Below are positions 1 to 8,800 of a stretch of 32,566 bases of DNA, one piece after another. Source of the stretch: a virus. The position numbers and the translations under genes are program-made. Positions within the stretch are counted from its first letter, which is position 1, and every line of letters begins with the position of its first letter. The notes beneath the pieces are model-generated. The model made no database searches, was not told the DNA's origin, and was given only the letters and a program-made list of their open reading frames with translations. The stretch spans positions 1-32,566 of IMG/VR virus record IMGVR_UViG_3300042691_010833. One strand, 5' to 3'.

Positions 1-808
1 TATCGCCAAGTGCTTCAAGGCAACGAGCGGCACATCGTTGTGCTAGAACAGGATGTAGGTCAGATGGACACTGAGGGATCATACATTCGCCAGCTAGAGC
101 AATGTGATCTCCAACTTCAACTTCTGAGTCAATTCCAGCACTTAGGAAAGTAATGGTCTTGTTAGTTTGATTGATAGAAGTTGCAAGTAGATCAATGTTA
201 CGTGTCTTGTGACCGGGCTTGGACTGTAGAAGATCAAGTCTGGTAGTTACCGAGAATAGAGAAGGAACGCCATCCACAGTAAAGGTGATAGTACCTGCAA
301 TTTCATCCCGAGCAATATTACTAATTACAGCGATTCTATCTTCCGATACGAGTTCATTGGGGCGAATGAAGTAAGTAAAAACAAAGTTACCGCTCGCATT
401 TGACTGGATCGGTGGAGTAACAACGATGTTATTATTTTCTACGTAAAAGAAGATGAAACTTGTACCAATACTGCTGCGCTGGTAAATTGATTTGTCTTCT
501 GGAGCAATCCTAGCCATTTCGACTAGATTGCCATTTTCGTCCTGCCAGAAGATATCACGTAACCTACCGCCAACCGCTCTTGATGGAATAGCGTAAGAAG
601 ACTTGTTCTGAACGACTGGTACGGTTTCCGTAAACACATAGAATTCTTCATGAACAGATAGAACGCTAGGAAGAATACCTACCTTCATCTCTTCGTTCGC
701 AAAAGCAAGAAAATCCTCTTCTGTGAACGTGGACTGATTGGTAGGCAGCATCGCTTTGCGCTTAATCTGCTCAATTAGAGTATCTGTTGTGTAATACGGT
801 AAAGCCAT
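1..808 (-). CDS. Virion structural protein, possible head-tail adaptor (partial, cut by left edge)
   Basis: An open frame runs leftward from ATG at 806-808 to the window edge without a stop, giving about 269 residues. It begins MALPYYTTDTLIEQIKRKAM and continues with a helical stretch (FTEEDFLAFANEEMKVG), then beta-rich sequence such as YVFTETVPVVQNKSSYAIP, and ends near CAARCLEALGD. The helical N-terminus followed by beta sequence, and its place after other virion genes, resemble head-tail adaptor or connector proteins I associate with podovirus-like phages; that is inference. The ATG follows the stop of the upstream acidic gene by 3 bases, so it is probably translationally coupled; no clear SD is visible. 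The C-terminus is missing, so full length is unknown. Confidence 0.75.
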   Translation of the reverse strand, partial: MALPYYTTDTLIEQIKRKAMLPTNQSTFTEEDFLAFANEEMKVGILPSVLSVHEEFYVFTETVPVVQNKSSYAIPSRAVGGRLRDIFWQDENGNLVEMARIAPEDKSIYQRSSIGTSFIFFYVENNNIVVTPPIQSNASGNFVFTYFIRPNELVSEDRIAVISNIARDEIAGTITFTVDGVPSLFSVTTRLDLLQSKPGHKTRNIDLLATSINQTNKTITFLSAGIDSEVEVGDHIALAGECMIPQCPSDLHPVLAQRCAARCLEALGD

Positions 809-811
809 ACT

Positions 812-1174
812 TTACGCTTTCATTGCAAGTTTTTCTTTTAGCTTCTGGAGTTCAGCCATCTTTTCTTCAATCTCTTCGAGGGACATGGCTTCTTCTTCGC
901 CTTCTTCCTCTTCTTCAGATTCTTCAGATGCCATTTCTTCCATTTCTGGCATTTTGGATTCCATCATGTCTTCAGCTTTTTCAAGGCCCATCTTTAGACC
1001 CTTAGCGTCTGGAGCAGCTACGGTGACTTTCTTGAGGCCACGAACGTCGTCGCCCATCATCTTAGTCATTTCTTCGTGTAGCGACTTTAGTGTATCCATT
1101 TTAGCTGACTTATAATCTTCGTCAAGTTTCATAGGCTTTTTCTTAGCCATTAGTTTTTCCAACATATCTTTCAT
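812..1174 (-). CDS. Acidic coiled-coil virion-associated protein
   Basis: This protein has about 120 residues. The N-terminal half is Lys/Met-rich (KDMLEKLMAKKKPMKLDEDY) and the C-terminal half is extremely acidic, with a run of about 15 mostly Glu residues before a final coiled coil (SLEEIEEKMAELQKLKEKLA). No enzymatic motif is seen. Two in-frame ATGs lie six bases apart, at 1178-1180 and 1172-1174. The SD AGGAG is only 2 bases from the first but 8 from the second, so I choose the second; starting at 1180 adds two residues. The gene starts directly after late motif copy 1 and overlaps the stop of the HNH gene. The charge pattern would suit a scaffold-like or DNA-mimic role, but the function is unknown. 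Confidence 0.8.
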   Translation of the reverse strand: MKDMLEKLMAKKKPMKLDEDYKSAKMDTLKSLHEEMTKMMGDDVRGLKKVTVAAPDAKGLKMGLEKAEDMMESKMPEMEEMASEESEEEEEGEEEAMSLEEIEEKMAELQKLKEKLAMKA

Positions 1175-1179
1175 TGTCA

Positions 1180-1776
1180 TTACTCCTTATTATTAGTTGT
1201 TAACCAAGTGTTATTATCGTAAGTAAAGTCAAATTTGTTACTTTTCCTACAATTCTGTTCAATATCTAAATATTGTAAATTCCAAGGAACATGTAGTCCG
1301 CAAACATTTTTGTTTGAAATAGGTATAATATGATCTACGTGTTTTCCTTTTGGACAATTTAAGTAGACCTGATACAATTCTTCTTTATTTGCCCAATTTG
1401 GAATTGATCTTTTCTTAATTGCCCTTCTTTTTGAATTTTTAAATCTAACTCTTTGAAGATTATTATTTTCCCATTCTTTTCTAATCTTCTGCATTCTTTC
1501 TTTATTTTGCTCAACCCATCTCTTCGTTCTATTAGAATGAGCCTTTTTATTTTCTTGATACCATTTTTTGAAGTAACTATTAAAATACTCTTTATATTCA
1601 GAAGTTTGTCTTTTTTCTTTTGCAATCTTCTTTAAGGATTCCTTATTAATTTCTCTGTAATTTTTTTTCTGAGTACTAATTTTTTCCTTGTTTAACTCTC
1701 TATACTCTAAATGATAATGTCTTTTACATTTTTCTTTACAATAAACAGAGTTTGAACAGCTTTCAACTTTACACAT
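1180..1776 (-). CDS. HNH homing endonuclease 1
   Basis: Free-standing HNH endonuclease of about 198 residues. The N-terminus has a Cys/His cluster (MCKVESC, YCKEKCKRHYH) that looks like a small zinc knuckle. A long Lys/Glu/Asn-rich basic middle follows. The HNH core lies near the C-terminus: HVDHIIP, then CGLHVPWNLQYL, then NCRKSNKFD. The start is taken at 1774-1776 because the second HNH gene starts with the same Cys-cluster arrangement; a longer reading from 1842 would run back across the neighbouring gene. No SD is visible. The DNA is much more AT-rich than its neighbours, a sign of recent transfer. The last codons, LTTNNKE-stop, are spelled by late motif copy 1 and the SD of the next gene. 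Confidence 0.9.
   Translation of the reverse strand: MCKVESCSNSVYCKEKCKRHYHLEYRELNKEKISTQKKNYREINKESLKKIAKEKRQTSEYKEYFNSYFKKWYQENKKAHSNRTKRWVEQNKERMQKIRKEWENNNLQRVRFKNSKRRAIKKRSIPNWANKEELYQVYLNCPKGKHVDHIIPISNKNVCGLHVPWNLQYLDIEQNCRKSNKFDFTYDNNTWLTTNNKE
1188..1203 (-). promoter_or_regulatory. Late motif copy 1 (putative phage promoter)
   Basis: The minus strand reads TTAACAACTAATAATA followed by AGGAG. It differs at one position from the consensus TTAACAACTTATAATA. It sits inside the last codons of HNH gene 1 and ends directly at the SD of the next gene. If it were a sigma70 -10 box, transcription would begin at or after the start codon, so a promoter with +1 right after the motif fits better. 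Confidence 0.6.
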
Positions 1777-1781
1777 TTTAT

Positions 1782-2171
1782 TTAAGTTAGAATTAGTCCT
1801 AGAATGACAGCCGTTTGAATTGCCATTGCTAGGATTGCCCATTTAGAAACTTTTTCTCGAATGATAAGTTTTGGAACTTCCATGATTTTTACAATCTCAA
1901 CTGGAACTTCCTTTGTTACAATTTTTTCTACAATCTTTTCTACGTGCTTTTCCACCGGAACTTCAATTGGTACGTGAATTTTCTTAATCACTTCAACGGG
2001 TTTATCAACGTAGACGAGTTTTTCAACTTCTTTAATTACTTCTTTTGGAACTTCCACAATCTTATCAACATACACGATCTTTTCTTGAATTACAATCTCC
2101 TTTTCGACAGGAGCAGCACTCAAGTTGACCGTGGAATTGTCTAAACTTGTGAAAGTCTTAATCTTTGCCAT
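1782..2171 (-). CDS. Repeat-rod protein with C-terminal membrane anchor
   Basis: A 129-residue protein in three parts. Residues 1-21 are a short lead-in. Residues 22-103 are a Val/Lys/Glu/Pro repeat; the unit KxVYVDKxVEV appears at 31-41 and again at 51-61, followed by VPVEKHVEKIVEKIV-type repeats. Residues 111-129 are a hydrophobic helix (WAILAMAIQTAVILGLILT) at the extreme C-terminus. This is a tail-anchored layout with no signal peptide, so the rod probably faces the cytoplasm. Start and stop are coupled to the upstream gene (TAATG at 2171). The function is unknown; a membrane-linked lysis or virion-assembly role is only a guess. Confidence 0.8.
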   Translation of the reverse strand: MAKIKTFTSLDNSTVNLSAAPVEKEIVIQEKIVYVDKIVEVPKEVIKEVEKLVYVDKPVEVIKKIHVPIEVPVEKHVEKIVEKIVTKEVPVEIVKIMEVPKLIIREKVSKWAILAMAIQTAVILGLILT

Positions 2172-2533
2172 TAGGATTGTCCTACAATCATACAGCCGGT
2201 AACTTTAACCTTCATGGCACAAAGCTGCTTAACTTCTAGATTGGCGACAGGAAGTTCTACCCAAGATGAACCATCTGGAGAAACATGAACCGATCCACCT
2301 TCACCGTACTTGCAAATCCTTCGGAGAGACTGGCAATCTACTTCACCGTCTTCTTCTTTGATGCATTGGGTTTTGGCTACAGAGAGAACGCTATCGCCTT
2401 CTTCAGCACGAATCTCAATCGCCATTTCGGTGTTCACGGCTTGAACAACTCGAATAGCGTCATGTTCGCAATCAAAAGATCGCTTGAACGATTGTGCTGT
2501 GTCTAATTGGCTGATGTTTCTGTTATGGGCCAT
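2171..2533 (-). CDS. Small virion protein with shared N-terminal anchor motif
   Basis: A 120-residue protein. Its N-terminus (SQLDTAQSFKRSFDCEHDAIRVV) follows a pattern LDxxQxxKRxYDxxxDAIRV that also begins the 179-aa protein at 18344-18883, and more loosely the 871-aa fibre protein at 3174-5789. The remainder is beta-rich with Gly and Cys (SLRRICKYGEGGSVHVSPDG). The shared start probably attaches these proteins to the same virion site, which is inference. The gene follows late motif copy 2, whose end lies about 12 bases before the ATG; GGGAT is a weak SD. It overlaps the next gene's start by the TAATG arrangement. Confidence 0.75.
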   Translation of the reverse strand: MAHNRNISQLDTAQSFKRSFDCEHDAIRVVQAVNTEMAIEIRAEEGDSVLSVAKTQCIKEEDGEVDCQSLRRICKYGEGGSVHVSPDGSSWVELPVANLEVKQLCAMKVKVTGCMIVGQS

Positions 2534-2545
2534 GTGTAATATCCC

Positions 2546-2561
2546 TATTATAAGTTGTTAA
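2546..2561 (-). promoter_or_regulatory. Late motif copy 2 (putative phage promoter)
   Basis: The minus strand reads TTAACAACTTATAATA exactly, followed by GGGATATT. It begins one base after the stop codon of the 186-aa gene (2562) and lies just before the 120-aa gene at 2533. The leader from the motif end to the ATG is only about 12 bases. Confidence 0.65.
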
Positions 2562-3122
2562 TTATAGGCCAGTTGTAATGGCCCTAAATTTAATTGTCGC
2601 ACTGGTAAACCCTGCATTATTGCCAGAGACATATTGTACCTGACCTGTGCTGGTAATAGAAAAGGTAATACCTGAATTGTCACCTACACCGGTTTGACTC
2701 ATCATCCATCCTGAATCTTTCTGGATACCGTGTAGTTTAATACTCTCAAAGAGAGAAGATGTTGCGTCAATTGCTACAGACACAAGTGCTTCAAAAGAAC
2801 GAACCTGTGCGTTATTAAACGTTAGACCTGTAACGTTAGCCGGGGAGGTCTGATTATTAACTGGCGAGAAAGAGGTTTCAGGAATGTCGTTTGGACTACC
2901 GCTTCCTCCTCCTGCTCCCAATTCACTCCAGTCTGTGCTATTAGAGCCTGTTTTCTTGTACACCTTACCGTTGACTGAACTGAGTGCCAAAGAGCCTACA
3001 GGGGCAACTAGACCGTCTACAGGAGGATTTAGAGTGGTACTGATGAGGTCCGATTTACCGTTTAGACTGAGGGTATCTTTTAAGGCTTTTACCTTACTAC
3101 CCTGAAAAATTGTTGCTGGCAT
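2562..3122 (-). CDS. Tail-fibre-like protein with C-terminal beta domain
   Basis: A 186-residue protein. The N-terminal part (GLVAPVGSLALSSVNGKVYKKTG) resembles the short strand-turn stretches common in phage fibres, followed by a Gly/Ser linker (GAGGGSGS). Residues from about 85 form a beta-rich domain with VRSFEALVSVAID, GVGDNSGITFSITSTGQVQY and IKFRAIT. The same domain, clearly related, ends the 156-aa protein at 8856-9326. There is a good SD (GGAG, 7 bases before the ATG). It lies in a leftward run of fibre genes. It could be a receptor-binding or decoration protein; no enzymatic motif is seen. Confidence 0.8.
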   Translation of the reverse strand: MPATIFQGSKVKALKDTLSLNGKSDLISTTLNPPVDGLVAPVGSLALSSVNGKVYKKTGSNSTDWSELGAGGGSGSPNDIPETSFSPVNNQTSPANVTGLTFNNAQVRSFEALVSVAIDATSSLFESIKLHGIQKDSGWMMSQTGVGDNSGITFSITSTGQVQYVSGNNAGFTSATIKFRAITTGL

Positions 3123-3173
3123 TAAGTAGCTCCTTTAGCTAGTTCCTTTCGGAAGTTATTGCCGGTCTATATC

Positions 3174-5789
3174 TTACCCTAAAAAGTTAATAGCAACAAT
3201 ACCTGAATCAATTGCAGCGGTTCCGTCAAGACGCTTTAGCTTGATGGTTGATCCTGAAGCGATTGAATGTTCGATTGTTTGGTCTGAACCGGGTCCGATT
3301 ACAAGTGCTAGAGCATCTGCGACATAAAGTCCGATGAAAGCACCTGTGGTATCGAGAATTTGCATTTTCTTTACGTTGGAAGCTAGACTTGAAACAACCG
3401 TAAGTGCGGCACTTACGCTACCGGGAATGTTAGTAGAGCTAGTGTCTAGGATGTTTGCGTCTAGAAGATCGACAACCGATAGGCTGTTTACATCGACTTT
3501 ACCGATGGTGTTAGAACCAGCAGGAAGGCTTGCAACAACGTCAACTTGTAGTTCGCTACCTGAAACAGCATCGTCTAGAAGTTCGACAGCGGTTTTGATT
3601 GCCCCAAGTGTGGTTTCTGTTGCTGCTCCAGAGGGGAGTGCAGAAGAAACAACCGTTACGTTTCCAGTATCTACAGCAGTTACCTTGCCGTTTAGAGAAG
3701 AAAGGGTTGCTTCTGATGCAAGACCAGAAGGATCGACAGTAACATTAATGTTTTCAAGGGCAGCTAGAGTTGCAGCATCGAGTGCTACCGTACCGCTGAC
3801 AGGAAGCGGGTTACTAGCGTCGTTACTAATTTCAACTTCATTACTTACTACGACTGTGATATCTTCAAGTGCAGCAAGTGATGCAGCATCTAGTGCAACA
3901 ACTGAACCAGATACATCAACTTTGTCTGTGCTAAAGCTGAGATCACGGATATCTAGATCGGTTGCGGATACAGGCTGAGTAACGCCGCTACCATCTACGA
4001 GGAGTTTGTCGGTTGAAACTGTTAGTCCTGAAGGTAGCTTACCGTCGATAGATGCTACAGTAGTTTCAGAGGCAAGACCTGAAGGATCAACTGTTACATT
4101 GATGTTTTCAAGTGCGGCTAGAGTTGGACCATCTAGTGCGACAGTCGAACCGGTAACGTCAACCTTGTCGGTAGCAAACGCTAGATCGCGTACATCTAGG
4201 TCTGTTGCGCTGACAGGTTGGGTCACTCCGCTTCCGTCTACGAGAAGTCTGGTTGAACTGACTGTGAGATCGGAAGGTAGCTTACCGTCGATAGACGCAA
4301 GGGACGCATTTCCGGTATCTTGTTTAGCATCGGTGGCTAGACCGGCAGTGTCAATGGTGACATTCTCTAGTGCGGCAAGTGTTGCAGCATCGAGTGCTAC
4401 TGTGGACCCGGTAGCGTCAACTTTATCAGTGGCAAAATCAAGATCACGGATATCAAGAGCAGTTGCGCTAACAGGCTGTGTTACATTTGAACCGTCAACT
4501 AGAAGTGCTCCGAAACTCGCTGAGAGGTTTGGTAGCTTGCTGTCAATTGAGAAAAGGTGAAGGTTTGCAGTATCTTGCTTGGCTTCAGTAGAAGCACCGG
4601 TAGGAAGCGTTGAAGAGGTGACTTCTGCTTGTACGGCAAGTGCTCCAGATGGATTTACCTTAACATCTACGAATCCGCCACCACCGGCAGTAGTAACGCC
4701 GCTAATAATTCCTTTAGTTAGAATTACTTGCGATTCTGATGTAAATGGTCTACTTGCTCTATAGCTAGATGGAGATAGAGATGTTGGCTTTAGGTTGGCA
4801 ACAATAACGAGGTTTGCAGGACTAGCACCGTTTGTATATTGAACACTAAAGTATCTAAACTCGGCAGCTAGTTGATAACCGACTCCATTTGAGGAAGCGG
4901 AAAAAGTCCAAACGTGTTCGTGATGTACAGAAACGCCATCGGCTGAATAACGAATTCTTAGTCCGTCTGTCGCACTGTTAGCGTCAGAATGAACGCCAAG
5001 ATTGATGGAGTTATAATCTTTAATTTCTGTCCAGTTACCAGTAAAGATTGCACCGGGATCAAGTGTTCCAGAATAACTGTTGTTTGAATCAATTACACCT
5101 TCAAGTGTCTTAACATCAACTTGCATCTCATTTCCAGAGATAGCATTGTCAATGATTTCGACAGCAGCTTTCACCGCAGCTAGACTTGTTTCAGTTGCTG
5201 CACCTGTAGGTAGTGGGAGAGAATCGGCACTTACTGGCTGTGTAACTCCGCTACCGTCTACTAGAAGTTTATTGCTACTTACGGTAAGATCGGCAGGTAC
5301 TTTATCACTAAGAGTAACAAGTGTTGCATCTTTAGCAAGTAGAGAAACATCTGGAGATGCGGCAGTAATAGCATTAATAGTTGCACTATCAAGAGCTACT
5401 GTCGATCCTGTAGAATCTACACTAAGTACGCCATTTGTATCTGTTTTTAGGACTTGAAGATTGGTGCCGTCACTACCTGCAACAAGTTTGGCTTTACTTG
5501 GATTAGGTTGTCCTTCTTCACCGATTGCTTCTTCTGCGATTGTTGCAGAAACCCGAAGTGAGCCGGTTGCGTCTGTCGTTAGAGGAATGAACCTACCATC
5601 GGAAGCGAGAGGAGTACCGCTGTCATTTCTGACAGCCATCATCTTCGCGCCGGTATCTGTTGGTTCAGCTACTTCGTTATCTACATAACCGAATACAAGA
5701 CCACCGGGGTTTTGAATTGTTACCGAGATGGAAGCAGTTGCATCATCGTAGATTTTCTTGATAATTTGACCGGGATCAAGTAAGCTCAT
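3174..5789 (-). CDS. Large repetitive fibre protein (871 aa)
   Basis: The N-terminus MSLLDPGQIIKKIYDDATAS matches the anchor motif of two smaller proteins in this window, suggesting virion attachment there. The body contains at least three tandem modules of about 85 residues (roughly residues 400-650). Each has SIDGKLPS, LLVDGSGVTQPVSA, LDIRDLxFATDKVD and GSTVALDAATLAALENI. A second duplicated module, LPxGAATETxLxAxKxAVE followed by QVDV, occurs once near residue 200 and once near 755. The C-terminal ~100 residues (ALTVVSSLASNVKKMQIL to AINFLG) look like a cap domain. The SD AGAGG lies 6 bases before the ATG. It is probably an elongated trimeric fibre; receptor unknown. Confidence 0.85.
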   Translation of the reverse strand: MSLLDPGQIIKKIYDDATASISVTIQNPGGLVFGYVDNEVAEPTDTGAKMMAVRNDSGTPLASDGRFIPLTTDATGSLRVSATIAEEAIGEEGQPNPSKAKLVAGSDGTNLQVLKTDTNGVLSVDSTGSTVALDSATINAITAASPDVSLLAKDATLVTLSDKVPADLTVSSNKLLVDGSGVTQPVSADSLPLPTGAATETSLAAVKAAVEIIDNAISGNEMQVDVKTLEGVIDSNNSYSGTLDPGAIFTGNWTEIKDYNSINLGVHSDANSATDGLRIRYSADGVSVHHEHVWTFSASSNGVGYQLAAEFRYFSVQYTNGASPANLVIVANLKPTSLSPSSYRASRPFTSESQVILTKGIISGVTTAGGGGFVDVKVNPSGALAVQAEVTSSTLPTGASTEAKQDTANLHLFSIDSKLPNLSASFGALLVDGSNVTQPVSATALDIRDLDFATDKVDATGSTVALDAATLAALENVTIDTAGLATDAKQDTGNASLASIDGKLPSDLTVSSTRLLVDGSGVTQPVSATDLDVRDLAFATDKVDVTGSTVALDGPTLAALENINVTVDPSGLASETTVASIDGKLPSGLTVSTDKLLVDGSGVTQPVSATDLDIRDLSFSTDKVDVSGSVVALDAASLAALEDITVVVSNEVEISNDASNPLPVSGTVALDAATLAALENINVTVDPSGLASEATLSSLNGKVTAVDTGNVTVVSSALPSGAATETTLGAIKTAVELLDDAVSGSELQVDVVASLPAGSNTIGKVDVNSLSVVDLLDANILDTSSTNIPGSVSAALTVVSSLASNVKKMQILDTTGAFIGLYVADALALVIGPGSDQTIEHSIASGSTIKLKRLDGTAAIDSGIVAINFLG
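3850..4590 (-). repeat. Tandem ~250-bp in-frame repeat in the fibre gene
   Basis: Three consecutive coding repeats of about 250 bp, with LDxRDLxFATDKVD at each repeat near positions 4450, 4195 and 3945. The repeated protein block VDGSGVTQPVSATDLD is near-identical between copies 2 and 3. Boundaries are approximate because they were aligned by eye at the protein level. Confidence 0.7.
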
Positions 5790-5805
5790 TTTATGCCTCT
5801 AATTA

Positions 5806-8800
5806 TTAATAGTTACCGATTCGTTCAATTTCAATGTAGTTCAGCGACGAATCAGAAATGCTGTGGGTTTGACCGGTTGCATTAAGTCCACGTAAGTCAA
5901 TGTACTCACCAGCCAATAGACGAACGGTGCTTGAACCCGAACTTGCCTTGTAAGTGCTTGAAGTAGTTTTTGCAATATCTAGCGCAACATACTGAGCACC
6001 CGTACCGTTCTTCCAAAGTCGTGTCCCAACTTCGTTCGTAATTGCTGCTGCTGTAGCAGAGTTTGTGTAGAATCTGTTCGTTACGCGATACAATCCGCTT
6101 ACAGGAGCCGTGAATTTCCACGATGCTCCTGTGGTTACAGCCCCGTGTGTATCGTAGTCCTTGGTTGCGTAGTCAATGATTGTGTCGGTTACGATGTTAG
6201 TAGAAGTACTTCGCGTATATCTTGCTGCCACCGTTTCCCCGCCAAGCAGTGTGGTGTTACCAGCAATTCGTTCAATGTTAAGGCGAGTAATTAAACCATT
6301 TCCAAGTAGCTGACTTGTAGAATTGTTGTTTCCGCCGTAGAAATACAATTCAACATAATCACCAGCATTTAATTGAACAATACCAGATGCGGTTCTTTCT
6401 TGATTTCTTGTGGCGACAGCACCTTGCGTAGAAAAAATATTAGACGATGAACCATTTACATAAATTACTGCACCATACGCTGTTTCAAGTACGTTAGTTG
6501 ATGCAACGTTTACAGTTCCAGATACTTTATAAATGCCAGAAACAGGAGCTACCCATCTTGAAAGAGATGTATTGTTTGTTCCATGAGTATCAATAATTGA
6601 AGTATTTAGCGGAACCTTGACAAAAGAAGTGTTTGGAGCAAGGTTAAAGTTTGAACTATTTGTCAATACTGACGCAACCACCCGACCTTCGCTAGAATCG
6701 CTCACGATCTGAGCAGAGGATGACCAGCCGACGATTGGGACCGAAAACTCGGCTGTAAAAGTATCGGCGGTGGTCATTGATGCAGTGGTAAAAGTCCCTG
6801 AATCGCTTTTACGGAATGAAACAGTCGTAGACGTATTATAATCTACTGTTCCGATTCCGTTCGCAGCACCACCGGCATCATCGTAGAGTTTATATACACC
6901 TAATGAAGTTGTGACTTCTGCCGCAGGAAGTTTTGACGTATCAATAGTATATCCATCTGGAATTGTTAATTGAAGACCAGTTGCTGCACCTGTTCCTGCA
7001 CTTGGATTAAAAAATGCTCTGACAAACATATATGATCCAACTCGCCAATAAGTTAGACTGTTTGCGCTTGTTCCAGAGAATCCAAGGTTACTCCAAGAAG
7101 GAGTTTTTGAAACTGGATCGGTTACTGGTGTTGTAAATGCAACGTTCTGAGGACCGACTTGTACGTTGTCAATTCCAAGTGAGAATTCTAGACTTGTTGA
7201 CGATGGTACGTGTAGACATAGACGATAACTTGTTGTAGTTGAAAGGGTTTGGAAAGTGGCAGTAAGTTTGCCCTTTGTTCCACTTGAAACGTTTACAACC
7301 TCATAACCAGCAGGTTGAATGACAGTTGGTGTACCGTTAGGGTCGGCAACAATATACACAGCAACGTCACCAGTGGAAGTATATGTACCGCTGAGTACTT
7401 CGTAGTTAAATGAAATTACTAGAGATTTAGCTAGGTCTGCTGAATCAATTGTAAAGTCAGTTGCAACCCCTTCACCGATAGCAGAGTTAGATGTAGTCTT
7501 TGCGAGTACGAAATCAGCAATTCCGCGAAGTGGAGAATCCTGTGAACGAGTCCAGCTAATTAGAGAAAGACCTCCAGTACCGCCACCGTTTGTAGGTCTT
7601 AGACCGTTACCGTTTGCAGCATTTGGAGAGTCATAGTATGTTGACCAGCCGACAGTGTTTGCTTCTGCATCTGGATTGGTGATATAGTTAATACCGCCAC
7701 CAGAACCGGTGCCTACCGCTGTCTCGTTACCGAGGGAATCGCGGAGATATAGCTTGCCATCGGTCTTTAGACCAAGGCGACGACGACCGGCAGAAGGACT
7801 TGCTAGTGAACTTTCTTCAATAAGATCAACACCATCGTCAACAACAGGACTGAGAAGCGTCTTGTTGCTGAGTGATTCTGTGCCAGCAAGGGTAGCTAGT
7901 GTTCCTGTCGCGGGGAAGGTTAGGCTTGTGTTATCCTGTCCAGAACCGCCGCGAGACTTGGCAAGTTGTGCCTCAGAAGATAGAGCACCCGTTCCATCGT
8001 TGATGATAACGTGGTTTGCTGTTCCGTTTGCAACCTTACTACGTGCAATTGCAGCAGAAGTTGAAATATCTGAATCTGTAATAGAGTCAGAAAGTTCTAG
8101 TTTAGAATAAGCAATTGCTGCACCGGCTTTGATGTTAGCGTCAACAATGTTTGAAAGAGTGTTTAGATCAGAGTCAATTGTCTTATTTGTAAGTGTTTGA
8201 GTTGTACCAGTTCCAACTACAGAGTTACCTACACCAACACCATGAACGTTTTCTGAAGCAGAAGTGTGAGATGAAAGTGAGGATTCTGCGGTATCTACTC
8301 TACCTTCAACTTCGTCAATAGCTGCCTGTACTTGAGTAGCTGTAAGACCGGAGGCGGTGTTACTATATACAATATCGGAAGCATCGTGGGCAGTTGCGCT
8401 GTCTACGTGAGCCTGAAGGTTGGATTGTACATCTTCAACCGCATCTTGTACGTTTGTGCCGGGGATAGAACCGGTAGGATCGAAGGTAATTTCAGAGGCT
8501 TCGTTTTGACCTTCTAGTGCAGTCTTAACCGCTAGAGCCGAAGGAATCTCTGTGTCAGATGTTGCGAGACTTACGTCGGTAACTAGGACACCAGCCTTGA
8601 GGTTGTCTGTCTCTAGATTTGAGATCGTGTTGGAGTCGGCATCAATTGTCTTGTTGGTGAGTGTCGCTGTATGCGATTCTGTGACAATTGGAGAATCGGT
8701 AGCACCGTCATGGTAGGAAATCTTACCACTTGCACTGTCAACCGCGAGATCGCCCTTTTCACTAGGTGTCTCGGAACCGGGTTGAACGTTTACCGATTTT

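Noticed and set aside
1777-1842. Longer HNH 1 reading starting at 1842
   Set aside because: The extra 22 residues lie over the end of the membrane-anchor gene in another frame. The paralogue at 12749-13381 starts at the equivalent of 1776.
2546-2561. Late motif as an ordinary sigma70 -10 (TATAAT)
   Set aside because: There is no consistent -35 at 17 bases. In copies 1, 3 and 6 the resulting start would remove the SD or fall at the start codon.
3334-4560. Two long plus-strand open frames opposite the repetitive fibre gene
   Set aside because: They arise from the repeated Ser/Ala/Val codons of the fibre gene read backwards. No start signals are seen.
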